A stretch of 64,000 bases of DNA from Odobenus rosmarus divergens (taxonomy: Eukaryota; Chordata; Mammalia; Carnivora; Odobenidae). Within the stretch, counting starts at the first letter, position 1. Every line of letters starts with the position of its first letter. The stretch covers positions 1,144,508-1,208,507 of the forward strand of contig NW_004450286.1 of assembly GCF_000321225.1 (NCBI RefSeq), read 5' to 3'. Position numbers and translations under genes: made by a program. The notes under the pieces are model-generated. The model saw only the letters and a list, made by a program, of their open reading frames with translations. It was not told the origin of the DNA and did not search any database. Shown here one piece after another: positions 23,345 to 35,605 of this stretch.

Positions 23345-23690
23345 CGAAATGCTTCCCCTGGCTTCCTATCTCACGGAGAGTTAACGCACTGTCTTCGCAA
23401 GGTCTCTGAGGCCCTGCCTAACCTGGTTCCAGCCCCACCTCCACCACGGCTCTTCTTTCTGTCCCCTCTCCCGGCACACTGCCCCCTTCTCTGTTCCTCA
23501 GATGTGTCAAATCTTCCCTACTTTGGGGCCTTGTACCTGTGATTTCCTGATAGCTTTGCCCTGGGCTCTTTCTTTCTCATTCTTCACTCTGATCTTAAGT
23601 GCCTTCCTAGCCAGCTGAAACAATCTTACTTATTTGTCTTCCCCCACACACCCCCAACCCCGTGTGTGTAAGCTTGTTAAGGGGAGACGC
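23345..23690 (-). repeat. L2 fragment, antisense
   Basis: GCTTCCCCTGGCTTCCTATC, AGGCCCTGCCTAACCTGGTT and GTTCCTCAGATGTGTCAAAT follow the reversed L2 3' end. It is an ancient, non-coding relic. Confidence 0.7.
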
Positions 23691-25130
23691 TGGTGTTCCC
23701 CGCGCCCTCCCCGCGGTCACACAGCAGCAAACCCCACGGCAGGTGCCCAGTGAGTGGGGGTCGAGTGAGGGAGTGTGGGCTGTTCTGGCGTCCCTGTATC
23801 TCAGTGACTTTCCCGTAAGTCACGCATCCTGCCTGCACCCACGTTCTCTTTTATTTTCCCTTTCGATTCCTGCTTTAATGTTCTCTTTCAATTTTGTTTC
23901 CAGCAAAGGCTCCAAAATCCAAGAATTAAGTCTCATGGGTCTTATACCTCCCTAACAGAAAAAATTCCATTGATTGAGCGCTTTTACTTTTCAAAGAGTA
24001 TCCATTTCATGTTCAAGTGCCAGGCTGAGCGTCTAGGGGGTGCTTAACAAATCCTCTGTATTGGGCAGCACGTCAGCCACTCCCAGCCCTCTGTCAGGGT
24101 GTCTTCTCTGCCCTGCTGTATACGGCAGGGGAGACCTTCCCAGGGGGCCAGCCACATGGAGGGTCACCCACGGACACAGGAGGAATTGGACTAGAACCAG
24201 GTCAGAAGCAGGGAATTGCTGAATCTCTACTCTGAGAACAGGGACTGTAGGGTTAGGGAAGCAGTGCTGGAAAAAGAGGGGTACCCGAGTGGCCCACTTC
24301 TCTCGGGGAGTCTGGCTGGGGTTCATAGCCCGGTTTGGGAGTTGGGGGAGGAAAGTCAAATATCTGGGGGAGAGGTTGAGGTTTGACCTTGGACACATTA
24401 TTTTCTCTCTCTGCAAACTGGGGCTCTCTGTGCTGATTGCAGGGAAACCCTGAGAACAAGCATCTAGAATATAGCAGTGCTTAAGAGCTGTTAGCTGTTA
24501 GACTTTATCAGCCCCAGACCCCGTGAGCTGAACTTTTGGTGTCCAGCACAAGAGCTCTTTCCTAAAATCCCTCCCCCACTCCAGCCTTGCACCTCAATTC
24601 TTAGCCAAAGCAGCGGGGGCCTGATTCACCCGAGGGGGCTGACACTGCCTCACCAGAGCACCTCTGGGGCCCCTTGGAAGCTCAGCAATGGAATGCCTCC
24701 CCATCCGTCCCAGCTTCAATGCAGCCCCTTTGATGAGAATGCCATTAAGGACCGGACCGCCAAGGGTGCAAATCTTTCTGCCTGTCCAGCCCAGCTGGAT
24801 CTCCCTCCCTCGACTCCCTCACTCCCTCGTTGCCTCGTGCTTTTCAGAAAAGCTTCTGAGCTGTGAGAGAGGCTACCTTTTTCAGGCAGATCCAGCCCCT
24901 CCTCTTCACAGCTGAGCCTTTCCTCAGATCCTGCCGCTAAAGGAAGGCCAGACTTGAGAGAGCAGCCTTCCCTGGGGAGCAGGAGGCTGGGGCCAGGCTG
25001 ATTGTGTTTCCACAAGTTTCTTTAGCGCCGAGATCTCCAGAGGATGCACTAAGCAATGACTTGGAAAGCTGCCTAAGCTCTGTTGAGTGAAAAAGGCCAA
25101 TTTCAAAAGAGTGTATAGTCTATGATTGCA

Positions 25131-25600
25131 TTTTTTAAAAAAAGATTGATTGATTTTGGGTAGGGGGAAGACAGAAGGAGAAGAGAGGCAGACTCCCTGC
25201 TGACATGGGGCTCCATCTCCCAGGAGATCACGACCTGAGTCAGAGTCAAAACCAAGAGCCTCAGGTGCCCCTGCATTTCTGTTCAAAAAAAAAAAAAAAA
25301 TCTATCCATCCCTCCGTTAGTATATACATAAAAAAAATATGGAAGAATGAATAGCAAACAACTCCGGTACTCTCTAGGGGTGGAAATACATGGGATTTTC
25401 ATTTTCCTCTGCTCCATGTTTTTGTGATGTCTATATTTTTACCATGAGCACACACCGCTTTTGTAAGCAGAAAATGCATCTCAAGTTCAGCAAACCGTAT
25501 CAGTCAGGATGGGCCAGCTTCACATCAGGAACAAATAATCCCAGATTTCAGTGGCTGAAACAACAAAATGTTGTAGTTACAGTTGGGATAGCATTTGGTT
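25131..25600. repeat. degenerate CAN-SINE then unclassified repeat
   Basis: 25131-25271 is a short, diverged minus strand SINE (AAAGATTGATTGATTTTGGG to CCTCAGGTGCCCC) flanked by TTGCATTTTT- and CTGCATTTCT-like sequence. 25500-25600 contains TTTCAGTGGCTGAAACAACA, a phrase from an interspersed repeat I cannot name with certainty. Confidence 0.6.
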
Positions 25601-26444
25601 TCTGTGACAGGTATCAGCTTCTCCCAGTGCTAGGCTACCTGCCGCCCTCAGTGACGATTGAGGGCTGGACCATGACTTGTCTTAGCATCATGATGGCACA
25701 GACAGGGTCTATGTACAGATGCTCCCCGTGTTCCTTGAGATTCACAGATAAGGGAAGGGAGAAATGGAAGACCACCCCCTTTCCTCAGGGAAGGGGGAGG
25801 CATCCAGACACCAAGATGGGGCCAGGGCTGGGTAGAGCCGAGGGGGAGCAGAGTCCCAGGAAGGCTGAAGACACTTCCGCGGGAAGCAGGAAGCTTGGCT
25901 GGCACATGCTCAGGATGGAAGAGCAATGCGAGCCGCACTCTGCTGAGGAGATGTGCTGGGATCAGCCGGGGGCCTCTCCAGAGCCAGGGAGCAGGAAAGC
26001 TTTTCATCTAACTGATGTCGTTTTAATAAATGCTCAGTGTGTCCTGCCAAGTCTCTTTGCTGCTGTTCAGTAGCTTTTCTCTACGTCTCTATCTCACCCC
26101 CGCTATGACTCAAGGGCTCTGCGTATCTCCTTCCCTCGCATGCTCTTAGAATGAACATCATCCAGAGGCTTTTGCAGAATCACTGCCCCTTCTCTTCAGG
26201 CTGGGGGAGGAGCAGGACAGGAACCCTCCCTGCTCTGCTCGGAATGCTCAATACACGTTTCTTGAGCCGGCCCTGGACCTACGGAACAGTAGATGCAAAG
26301 ACCTGCCCCTCATCAAACGCCTGCTCTCTCCAGTTCCCGGTCACCCTGGGCAGTGGGCCACCACGCTTCTATGGTCTGGGTTTTCTGGACCGTAAAATGA
26401 TTTATGTCCTTTCTCTTTCCTACACCTTAGGCAAGGACAGAGTT

Positions 26445-26860
26445 AAATGTGTATTGAGCACCTACTATATGCCAGGCGCTGTACACGTATCATCTCCTTC
26501 AATTTTCCTAGCACCTCAGAGGTGAGTTTTATCATCTCTTTTATTTTTTTTTTAAAGATTTTATTTATTTGACACAGAGAGAGAAAGCACAAGTAGGCAG
26601 AGCGGCAGGCAGAGAGAGAGGGAGAAGCAGGCTCTCCACTGAGCAGGGAGCCGGACATGGGGCTCGATCCCAGGACCCGGGGATCACAACCCGAGCCGAA
26701 GGCAGCCACTTAACCTACTGAGCCACCCAGGCGCCCCTCATCTCTTTTCTTTTAGAGATGAAAGAAACGACTCAGAGAGGTTTGGTGATTTACTCAACAT
26801 CACACAGCTTGGGAGTGGGGCAGCTAAAATCTGATACCGAATCTGTCTAGCTCCAAAACC
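26445..26860 (-). repeat. MIR interrupted by a SINE
   Basis: Left arm: GTATTGAGCACCTACTATAT then TCCTAGCACCTCAGAGGTGA. Right arm: AGATGAAAGAAACGACTCAG then CACACAGCTTGGGAGTGGGG. The arms join into one MIR once the SINE at 26543-26737 is removed. Confidence 0.75.
26532..26748 (-). repeat. CAN-SINE with perfect 11-bp target-site duplication
   Basis: TCATCTCTTTT occurs at 26532-26542 and 26738-26748. The middle contains CAAGTAGGCAGAGCGGCAGG, a subfamily marker different from that at 35.1 and 59.5 kb, showing that at least two SINE lineages were active in this genome's ancestry. Confidence 0.93.
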
Positions 26861-28844
26861 CCCATGGACTGCCTCCAAAAGGGTGGGCGAAGGACTTGAT
26901 AAGCAGAGTTGAATGCAGAGAATGATGGCTCTGAGATTGGAGAGGCTCAGAGCCTGACAGACCCATGAAAGACTTAACTCTTCCAAGCTTTACGTAATGT
27001 CAAGTCCCTACATGTTGAGGGCCTAGGTTATCAGAAGGCCAAGACTGCTCTGTCACCCAGCATGGTTAATTAAAAAGTACAAGCCCAACAAGGCATTCCT
27101 GCCTCCAGAAAGGTTTGCTCAAGAACCACTCTGAACAGCGGGCTCTTCTTCCTAAGCTCTTTTGACCCTCATGACTTTCTGTTTTGACTCCATTTGGTTG
27201 GACCCCATTCTGGAAAGGGCAGCACTCATTCCTATCAAATTACAGATGGATTGCTCACATTCACACGCACCATGATTTGGGGTTAGCCCTGTGCCAGGCT
27301 GGGAGCAGTGGGAAGAATTTGGGATATTTGTGGTCAAGGCAGCCTATGGCACCCTTGTTCCTTATTTGTCAAGTCTTTCCGGAGCACCCTTTCTGTCTCA
27401 GGCCTTGTGCTGGGCACCCAGGTTACGAGGATGAACCTCACTGGTCCTGGCCCTCAAGGGGCTTCTAGTCTGGCCTTGGGTCTTAGTTTGGTAACTTGAC
27501 TTCAGCCTTTTTCCTCGGAGCTCAACTCTGACTTATTCTAACACCTTTTGTGGACCTTTCCCAGAGCATCGCCATCCTCTTCGCTGGGCCCTGCCAACAT
27601 TGCCCACCTGCTTGCCTGGGGTTCTCACACCTCACACGGCCAGCTCTGCCTGGTTTCCCATTGGCTCCTGCCCTCTCTCCCTGGCCCAGCAGTACCTGGT
27701 TACCCCCAGTGGAGGAGGACTGCCTCTTTGGCCTGGGCTCTATCTCTGAGACTTTGGAGCCAGACCGCATACGCACCCACTGTCCATCCTCAGCACGATT
27801 CCTCCGAACCTGGATGTAAGCAGCGAGTGCCCATCACCCTGCGAGCCTGTTTGAGGTGCAGGCAAGAGAGCCCCTCTGGTCATTCTGGGTATCTCTGTTC
27901 AAGGATGTCGTGGCCCCTAAGCCAGCCTCAGGAATGATGTCAAACTTGCTACCCTGAGTGGGGGTGAAAGATGCTGAGGGCTTGCTAGACTGGCCATGAC
28001 CCTCAGGGTTTGTGTCCAGGGCGCTGGGCAGAGCCTTCTGCAGCCCACTTTCCCAAACTAGATGGTCTGTCTCCACCAGCCCTGAGCAGCAGAGATAGCA
28101 GGCAGGGGAGGCTCCTGCCAGTCAGGGCTGCTTCCTCGGGGCCCCTACAGTGGGAGCAGAATGCTGGGGACAGAGTGCTCTGTCAGGCCATTGAGCCCCC
28201 CGGGGACCACCCTCCTATCAGCTTTCATGGCCCCATTGGCCCTGACTATTCTAGCTGCCTATGGAGGCAAGCTCCTAAAAGGCTCTCAGAAGCTGTCTGC
28301 AGTGGTGGATGCTTCTCACAGTTCCAGGCCACTTTGGGGCTGTCATTAGACTCAGGCCTGAAATGGTTTCATAAAAGGCTCTTTTTTTTTTTTTAATAGC
28401 AATTCAGAACATGTCAAAAATTGAGGATAACAAAACCAAGAAAGGGGAGATTCTCTTCTTGACCCCTGCAGCAGTTACCCCGGTCACCCCTGCGCTGGGG
28501 TGTCAAGGGACAGGGCCAACAGATGGTGGGACCCCTGCACGCTCACGTGCGATGCAGCCGTGATGTTGGGCCGTGCCTCTCAGCTCCCCACTGCTCGGTG
28601 CCGCAGACACCTGCACCCCAAAGGCCTCAGGTCTCTGCGAGCCTATCCGAAGCAGCAGAGGACAGTCTTGTGTTCACTATGGCTATAGGCAAAGAGCATT
28701 CTCTTCTAAGCCCAAGTTTGGGTGGTTAGAAATACAAGCCTAGCAGGTAACTCCTTACTAACTGGATTCCTGCTTTCACTGGGTGCCTGGCATTATTTGC
28801 CAAATCTGTCTGCCTGTCCATCTGTCTATCTCACGTAGTTACAC

Positions 28845-29045
28845 AGTGCTTACTGTGTGCCTAGCATGTTCACAGCCTTTTCCGTGTATTAATTCACTTA
28901 AATTCACAGCAGTCTTATAGAAGAATCTCGTACTGTCTTCATCTTACAGATGAAGAAACTGAGGCAAAGATACAAAATTTGCCCAAGGTCATGTAGTCAG
29001 GAAGTGGCAGAGTCTGACTCTGAACCCATAAACACCAGACCCCAG
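28845..29045 (-). repeat. MIR fragment
   Basis: GCTTACTGTGTGCCTAGCAT, CAGATGAAGAAACTGAGGCA and GCCCAAGGTCATGTAGTCAG give a nearly complete reversed MIR. Confidence 0.85.
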
Positions 29046-31294
29046 AGCCTGGCTTGGTTACACCCATACCATATGGCCTCCCCTGTCTATGTGGGGCCAT
29101 ACCCCAATCTCATCTGTGTGACCCAGCAGGCGAGATCTGCTGGGGGAATGCGGCAGGTTCCAGGAGGGGAGGATCCAGCGCCCAGGTGTGAGGAGGCCTT
29201 CCTAGAGTTGGCATTCCTGACCATGGGAATGAAAACAAACCTGGGGACCGTTGACATCTGCCACCTCCCCATTATAACCCCGACTGGCACCTGCCACCGA
29301 GCTCAGCAAATGGCGCTGTGCCCTCAAAACTGCCCTCTTCATCACCAGCAGCTGCCTTGTGGAGGCCAGATAGGCTCCCTAAGGGGCCCGTGGCCGGCCC
29401 CACTGGCAGATGGCCTGTGAACTGGGGATTTGGGGTTGCGGCGGCCGCCAGATCACACAGTGTGGCAGGCACATTTTCAGAAAATGAGGGCTCAGGGAAA
29501 TGCACCAAACAGGAACCGAACAGCCAGGGAAATTGGGCCAATTCTGCTCTGAGAACAAATGTCCGGTTCCAGGCAAATGGCTTCTGAGAGCCTATGGGAG
29601 GCAGCCACCCCCTACCCTCCACACCCCCCTCCGCTGGTGTAAATGCGCCCGGCGCCTAGATTCCTCAACCAGCAGCAGCGGCCAGTGAGAACTGAATAAC
29701 ATTATTCTTACGGAAAGTAATAACTTTTCCCATTTTCATGTAATAAAAAAGAATGCCTCAATTTAAGGAGAAACAGCCTATCGTGGAACAGAAGTTTGGC
29801 AAAATTGTGAGGGTGATGCTCCGATTCCTTTGTTTATTCATTTGCACACTCGTCTAACACGGAGTCCTCCACGTGTACCGGGCGCCGTGCCATGGGCACC
29901 TTTCCACAGTGGAGCAAAGCCCCAGCGTCGTGCATCTCCTGCTGTCACGGGGGAAACAGCCAGTGCACCAACAGGTCAGCGTGTTAGGTGACGATGGATG
30001 CTGTGGGGAGGGAAGGACTGCAGGGGAGGGGAGGGGGCAGAAACCAATGGGAGAGGACCCTAGTTTAGATACAGTGACGTTTGACAAGGACGCACACTGC
30101 AAATATACTGGTCAAGAGCATTCTAGAAAGAGAGAACTACAGGTGCAAAGACCCTGAGGCAGCAGCATGCTTACAGTGTCTGGCACAGGCAAGCCTGGGA
30201 AGCGCTGGATGCTCTCCAGCATCCCTTCCAACACGGTGACATTATAAGCATGGTCTGGATAGGGATGTTTTCTGGTTTAAGGCGTGGCCATCTAAGAACT
30301 GGCTGCTGGGGGGGGTCCTGGGTTTGTGGGGGGTGAGCTGTGGTTCTGCTGTTGGAGCTTTGGTTCAGGATGTCCCTGAAGGTGGGAAAATGAGAGGCAG
30401 CCAGCCAGACCCCCCGCATTATCTGTTTGCCCCCTGGGTGGGGGTTGGGAAGAGTCATTCATCCAGTATTTGCTGAGTGACCACAAGGTGCCCCTCAGAG
30501 GGCTGGATGGAGGGAACAAGGATGAGTCAGATACAGTTCCTGTCCGCCCAAGCCCCAGCATGGCGGAGCAGGGGCCTGGGTATGGCCGGTACACAGGTGT
30601 GTGGGTACAGAGAGTGCACGGGGGCAGGGTCCAGGGCTCTGCCTTCACTGCCAAACACTGGGAGGGGCCATTGGCACCTGAGAGCAGCTCATCTCCCACA
30701 GCTCTGTGTCCTGGAGGGTCCGAGGAAGGAGGGTGGAGCACAGAGGGAGGGGCAGGGCCAGCCACATAATTGGTGGGGCCCAGTGCAAAATGAAAATGCA
30801 GGATCCTCATTCAAAAAGCAGGAGAACAGTGCCATTAAAGGTACATAAGCATTTTCCTTTTCCCTGAGGTCGCTCTCAGGGTGTCCTGGTACTTTTCCTT
30901 TGCTATTGAAGGTCCGTCTGAGTAAGGAGAAATGAACACTTTAAATTATTAGCATGAATTTTACCTTTCATCTTTATACTGTGCAATGCCAGTTTGAGAT
31001 GCAGGTATCAGAGCATTTAACTTGTATGTATTAAGAAATTACACAATTTGTATTTTGTGTCCCATTTCTAGAGGGTGCCTTGAGTGGGCCAGGACAAATT
31101 CAAACCAGACTCGCGAAGTTTGGATGGAGGGAGGGAGGAAGGGCAGCCTCTCATAAGTGCCTAGGGTCTCCCTATCCCCATGATGCAGGGCACACACGCA
31201 TGAACCTTCAGGCCTGACAGCTCCCACAGCGTGCGGGACCTCCACACTCTGCCCTGGCCAGAGATGGGATCTAGGGAGGGGCAGCCAGCATCGC

Positions 31295-31526
31295 AAGGAT
31301 CTTTTTTTTTTTTTTAAGATTTATTTGTTTATTTGAGAGAGAGAGAGCATGCGTGAGCGGGGAGGGAAGGGCAGAGAGAGAGGGAGAGAACCTTAAGCAG
31401 ACTCCCCGCTGAGCACAGAGCCCGACATGGGGCTTGATCCCATAACCCCAAGGTCATGACCTGGGCTGAAATCAAGAGTTGGGTGCTTAACTGACTGAGC
31501 CACCCAGGCATCCCTCAAAGATCTTT
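31295..31526 (-). repeat. CAN-SINE with target-site duplication
   Basis: CAAGGATCTTT (31295-31305) and CAAAGATCTTT (31516-31526) flank a full-length SINE with a GAGCATGCGTGAGCGGGGAG middle and head GAGCCACCCAGGCATCCC. One mismatch in the duplication and head substitutions suggest an older copy. Confidence 0.92.
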
Positions 31527-32399
31527 AAACCTCTACCCCAGGACGCGCTTGAACCTGGGTCGAGGTGGACGAGAGGCTTCCTCCTGCCTATCCTCGGCCC
31601 CCAGCTGCCCCCCACTAGACATACTTTGGTGGTACCAGCCCAGGAGCAGGGAGCACCAGGGGGCGGGGGGCGGGGGTGCTGCTGGCACCCTGCTCCACCG
31701 GGGACGCCATGGGCACGTGTGCCTCCCGGATGCTCATGCCCAGGCCCCTACTGGGATGGAGAGCTGCCACAGCTGCAGCGCAGGGGTGAAGAGCAGGGAG
31801 GCCAGCCTGTCTTGGGAGTGTCAGGGGCAAGAGAGCATGCTCCTGAGAACGTGTCCTGGGGAGGCAGGGGGAGACCTAACTCTCCATGACTCCAGCCCTA
31901 TTTATTAAACACAGATTCCAGGATAAAATTAAGACTTTCAGAATGGCAGCATAGAACATTCAATCTCTCAAACTTCTGAGCCTAGGACCCCATATGACTG
32001 CATGGGTCACAGGCCCGTGAAGCTGGCCCCGGGGAGAAGAGTGGAGGTCATTGTTCAGGTCCCTTGGCGTTTCTGGGCCTCAGTTTCCTTGAGGCCAAAC
32101 AAGGTAACGGTGCGCCTGAATCAGGTAACAAAGGAGGGGCTGACGGCAAGGTCCCATGCGGACGGGGGCTGGGAGCACAGTGGGGACCAAGGCCTCTGCT
32201 GGTCCAGCCTCTTTATCGCAGGCTCGTGGTGGTTCTGCTTCTCTGTCTCCCCCGTTCTCCTGCTGCCCGCAGGCTTCCTCTGCTTCCTTAGGCTCTTCCC
32301 CAGTGTTTAGGGAGCACCTACTGTGTGCCAGCCACGTGCTGAGCGCTTGGCACACCGCTGATCTTCACTGAGCGCCGTGCTGTGGTCGGGACAGCAGCA

Positions 32400-32610
32400 T
32401 GTATGAATGCTCCCCGTGTGCCGGGCGCCACGCCACATGCCTTACCCACACTGACAGAGGGACTGCTCCAACAGCAAACACTATGAGGCAGGTGGTAGTA
32501 GTGTTAGTCCCTGTCTGCACATGAGGAAACTACGATGGAACGTGGTTCAGCGACTGAGGGAACAACTTTCAGGCAGCATAGCTGGGGCTTGAACCGGGCA
32601 GTGGGGGCCC
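32400..32610 (-). repeat. MIR fragment
   Basis: CACATGAGGAAACTACGATG and CATAGCTGGGGCTTGAACCG mark a reversed MIR. A similar GCACCTACTGTGTGCCAGCC phrase precedes it at about 32313. Confidence 0.65.
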
Positions 32611-33329
32611 CAGATCCCCCACTCTTCTAGCCCTGCATTACCCTACCTCCCCATTGACTCTTGGTTTCTGCACCCCATCCCTCTCCCTGCCCATGGCCCC
32701 CCAGGGTTCCCCCCTCTCCTTTCTGTGGAACACAGCATTTCAGCTTCTCCGGCTTCCACCACACCCAGCAGAGGGACTCCTGCCAGCCCAGCTCACCTTC
32801 TCACCTGGGCTCTGTTGCTGCTCAGCTTTCCCAGCAGCCGCCTACCTGCCATAGGGCGGGAGCCCACACCCATAGGGCCAGCTGTGGCTGAGCAGAGGAG
32901 CGGGGTCACGTGACACAGAAGGAACTTGGCTGCCCCTGGCGGCTCCTTGAGCAGGGAGGGTGCTAGAAAGTGGTGTCCCTCCGCTGGGCTGTGGGTATGG
33001 GGCATCCAGGGCCTGCCCGCCCTGACCTGTCCTATTGAGACCCAGAGTTGATGCCTCGTCTGAGGGAAGAGCCGGCCCGTCCTGACCCTTTGTGTAGGCC
33101 AGGCTTCTGTCAGGAAAGCCTTCCATTCCAGAGCCCAAAGCAGGGAGCCCAGCTGACAGGGCAGGGCAGGCGCTCCTCCTGCATTCACATGGAGTGAGCC
33201 CCTGGAAGGGGCGGGGGGCTGCCTGTGGCTGGGGTTCCCTTGCTGCCTTCCTGGCCCGGGTGCCGCTGTCCCTGTGATCTGTAGGTTGCCCCCTTTCACC
33301 CCCTCTTTCTCTTCCTCCCACACATACAG

Positions 33330-33497
33330 AGCTCCACCTGGAAGGGAACTTCTTGCACCGCCTCCCCAATGAGGTCAGCACCCTGCAGCACCTCAAGGCC
33401 ATCGACCTCTCCCGGAACCAGTTCCGTGACTTCCCCGAGCAGCTCACCACCCTGCCAGCACTAGAGACCATCAACCTGGAGGAGAACGACATCGTGG
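33330..33497 (+). CDS. LRRC20: LRRC20 internal coding exon B (residues about 78-134)
   Basis: This 168-base exon completes the Glu codon begun at 11985 and encodes three leucine-rich repeats: LHLEGNFLHRLP, LKAIDLSRNQFRDFP and LETINLEENDIV, each fitting LxxLxLxxNxL with the conserved Asn. A long pyrimidine tract and CATACAG precede it and GTGAGC follows it, both strong sites. Both ends are phase 1 and the length is a multiple of three, so skipping it would remove exactly 56 residues and most of the LRR array without a frameshift. Assignment to LRRC20 rests on the recalled family sequence and on the neat joining of frames across all three exons. Confidence 0.96.
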
Positions 33498-33690
33498 GTG
33501 AGCAGCCCCGGCCATGTGGTCCCTGCACCTCCCACTGTCTCTGTCTGCAGCTCCTCCCTCTGAGGGGGACATGGGGCTCTGGGGTCAGAGCTTCACAGAC
33601 GTGAGGGCAAGGGTGAGCTTTCTGGTCTGAGACACCTGAGCACAGGGCACTGAGCCTGGAAAGGGAAGCGTTCTGAGGCCCTGCCGCCTG

Positions 33691-34350
33691 CTGGGGCTGG
33701 GTTGGACAGCTGCTTTCACCTGGCAGGTCGAAGGCCTTGGCTTCCTCACGGCTTGCCCTGACCCAGCACGCCGCCTGGGCCTACAAGCTCTGTCTCGGTC
33801 CCAGAAAGCTGCCTCCCAGACTCTCCAGCTGGGACCCTATATCCATGTACAATCACCTGAGGCCACTAGGCAGCCGTGTTCAGAGCAGTGTCTCCTAGCT
33901 TTCCAGTGCACATACACGCTCCCTCCAGGAACCCGAGGGTCTCCCGTCCCGGGCTCAGAGTGCCTTCCGCCTTCTGCAAACGGCAGGCCCTGAGAGTGGC
34001 CCTTTCCTCCTTCTGAGGCATTTCCACCTGAGCATCCTCTCCTGCTGCTGACTGATCTCCCCAGACAGAGGCAGCACCCCCCCAGGGCCCCTCTGTGCCC
34101 CTCCTCCTCGGCTCCCTCCTCCAGCTGCCTTGGCTCCCTCAGAAGCCCATCTTCAAACCCCGTTTGGTGCCCTCTCAGTCGCCTCTGATGTTGACAGTGT
34201 TAGTAATAACCCCCTTCAGTGCTGCTGTTATGTTTGTAATTGCTTTCACAGCCATTATGCCATTTGACTAAAAGCAAGAGCTCTCCAGCGGCTTGGAGCT
34301 GGATGGAGAGTACCTGTCGCCTGGGGCTGGGTTGGACAGCTGCTTTCACC
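33691..34350 (+). repeat. exact 30-bp direct duplication at the two ends
   Basis: The same 30 bases, beginning CTGGGGCTGGGTTGGACAGC, occupy 33691-33720 and 34321-34350 with no mismatch. The flanks are unrelated beyond a few bases and the intervening 600 bases are single copy. It is not part of any repeat family I recognise. Confidence 0.9.
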
Positions 34351-34399
34351 CGCATGGGGCGCCGAGTGTCCCATCTGTGCGCTGGCCCCAGCTGAGGGG

Positions 34400-34540
34400 G
34401 CGCGGGACCAGGTAACCTCTGAGGTTTGCGATCCATTCTTTTATAGAGGAGTAAACTAAGGCTCAGAGGAGTCACGAGAGCGCGTCAGGTCACACAGGGA
34501 GATGGCAGAGGTGCCAGGACGAGTATATGTGACTCTCAAA
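34400..34540 (-). repeat. MIR fragment
   Basis: AGAGGAGTAAACTAAGGCTC and GTCACACAGGGAGATGGCAG indicate a reversed MIR. Confidence 0.65.
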
Positions 34541-35017
34541 CTCAGCCCTGTGCCTAGGATGAGGTTCCTTGTGTGGCCTCTGGGAAGGCCCCGCGGGTGG
34601 GCCTAGTTTGGTCTTTTCCCTCCCAAGACCAGGATCCCTGAGCGCCTTGCCCCTGAGTTGGCCCCCCGTCCCTTGAGCCCTTGTGCTGTCTTTAGCTGGA
34701 AGGAGCATGCCCAGAAGTGCCTTTCCACCATGAGGCCCTCCCTCCTGTGCTGCCGTCACCGTCCAGGGTCTGGCCCTGAGCCCTTCATTCTCGGCCAGGC
34801 CCTCCTTGCTGAGCCTTTCCTCCCCGTGCCTCCACTTCCTTCTGCCCCTTCTTCGAATGGGGCAGTTCCCAAGCAGGGGCCACAGCAAGCCGATGCCGAG
34901 CCCAGAGCTGGGACTGTAGCTGCAGGCAGGCGGGTGGGGACGAGCGCTGGCCATTGGCCTCCCCACTTCCCAACGGCAGCCTTAGAAGACCCACGTCACC
35001 CCTCTGAGCCCCAGCTT

Positions 35018-35242
35018 CTTCTCAGCTTTTAAAAGATTTTATTTATTTATTTGACAGAGAGAGACAGCGAGAGAGGGAACACAAGCAGGGGGAGTGGGAG
35101 AGGGAGAAGCAGGCTTCCCGCAGAGCGCAGAGCATGGAGCCCGATGCGGGGCTCGATCCCAGGAGCCTGGGATCATGACCTGAGCCGAAGGCAGATTCTT
35201 AACGACTGAGCCACCCAGGCGCCCCGCTTCTCAGCTTTTAAA
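35018..35242 (-). repeat. CAN-SINE with perfect 16-bp target-site duplication
   Basis: CTTCTCAGCTTTTAAA is at 35018-35033 and 35227-35242. The body has the CACAAGCAGGGGGAGTGGGA marker and a consensus-like head GAGCCACCCAGGCGCCCC. The insertion lies in a + strand MIR (CCTCTGAGCCCCAGCTTCTT). The marker variant is shared with the two SINEs near 59.5-59.9 kb. Confidence 0.95.
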
Positions 35243-35489
35243 CAGAGGTTCTCCCCCACCCCCAGCCCAGAAGGGAGCTGGGCCCCAAGCAAAAGAGCAG
35301 GGCGTGTGGGCCCCTGTGCTGGCTGCTATATGAAGTGGGGCACACAGCGTGGGACAGATGCCACAGTCCTCCCCCTCCCACAAGGCCGACGACATCCCTT
35401 AGCAGCAACAGTTCCCACAACAAAGATGGGCTGTTTTGAGTCATTCTCTTTATAGATATCTCTTCCTTTCTGTAGAGTGAGGTAATGAC

Positions 35490-35605
35490 TACATGTGGGA
35501 GCCTCTTACAGTTTACCAGGAATGCTCAGGCACAGGCTCACAGCCCATCTGGTAGACGTAGAAACCTAGGCTCTAAGAGATTTCCCCTCACCTTTGTGGC
35601 CAGGT
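35490..35605 (-). repeat. MIR-like fragment
   Basis: GTAGACGTAGAAACCTAGGC and AGAGATTTCCCCTCACC resemble a diverged reversed MIR. The evidence is weak beyond this phrase order. Confidence 0.45.

Larger units (their letters stand above)
11986..33329 (+). other. LRRC20: LRRC20 intron between exons A and B (21.3 kb)
   Basis: The intron begins GTAGGC and ends with a long pyrimidine tract and CATACAG. It holds SINEs, MIRs, MLT1 LTRs, an L1 cluster at 22.2-23.3 kb, an L2 at 23.3-23.7 kb and an antisense retrocopy at 16.8-17.4 kb. The stretches 12000-13140, 13320-14550, 14810-16030, 19090-19990, 21070-22230, 23700-25120, 26870-28800, 29050-31290 and 31530-32390 contain no coding exon and only ambiguous ancient repeat phrases. 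Long open frames there lack any recognisable domain and I treat them as chance. Confidence 0.9.

Noticed and set aside
25390..26073. A 227-codon open frame on the + strand, among the longest in the window
   Set aside because: It starts in degenerate SINE or repeat flank, runs through an interspersed-repeat phrase (near 25550), and the rest is low-complexity G+C-rich sequence. There is no domain, no splice context and no similarity to a known protein.
32842..33528. A 228-codon open frame on the minus strand overlapping exon B
   Set aside because: It is antisense to a genuine LRRC20 exon and its pyrimidine-rich upstream region. Open antisense frames are expected opposite G+C-rich coding sequence.
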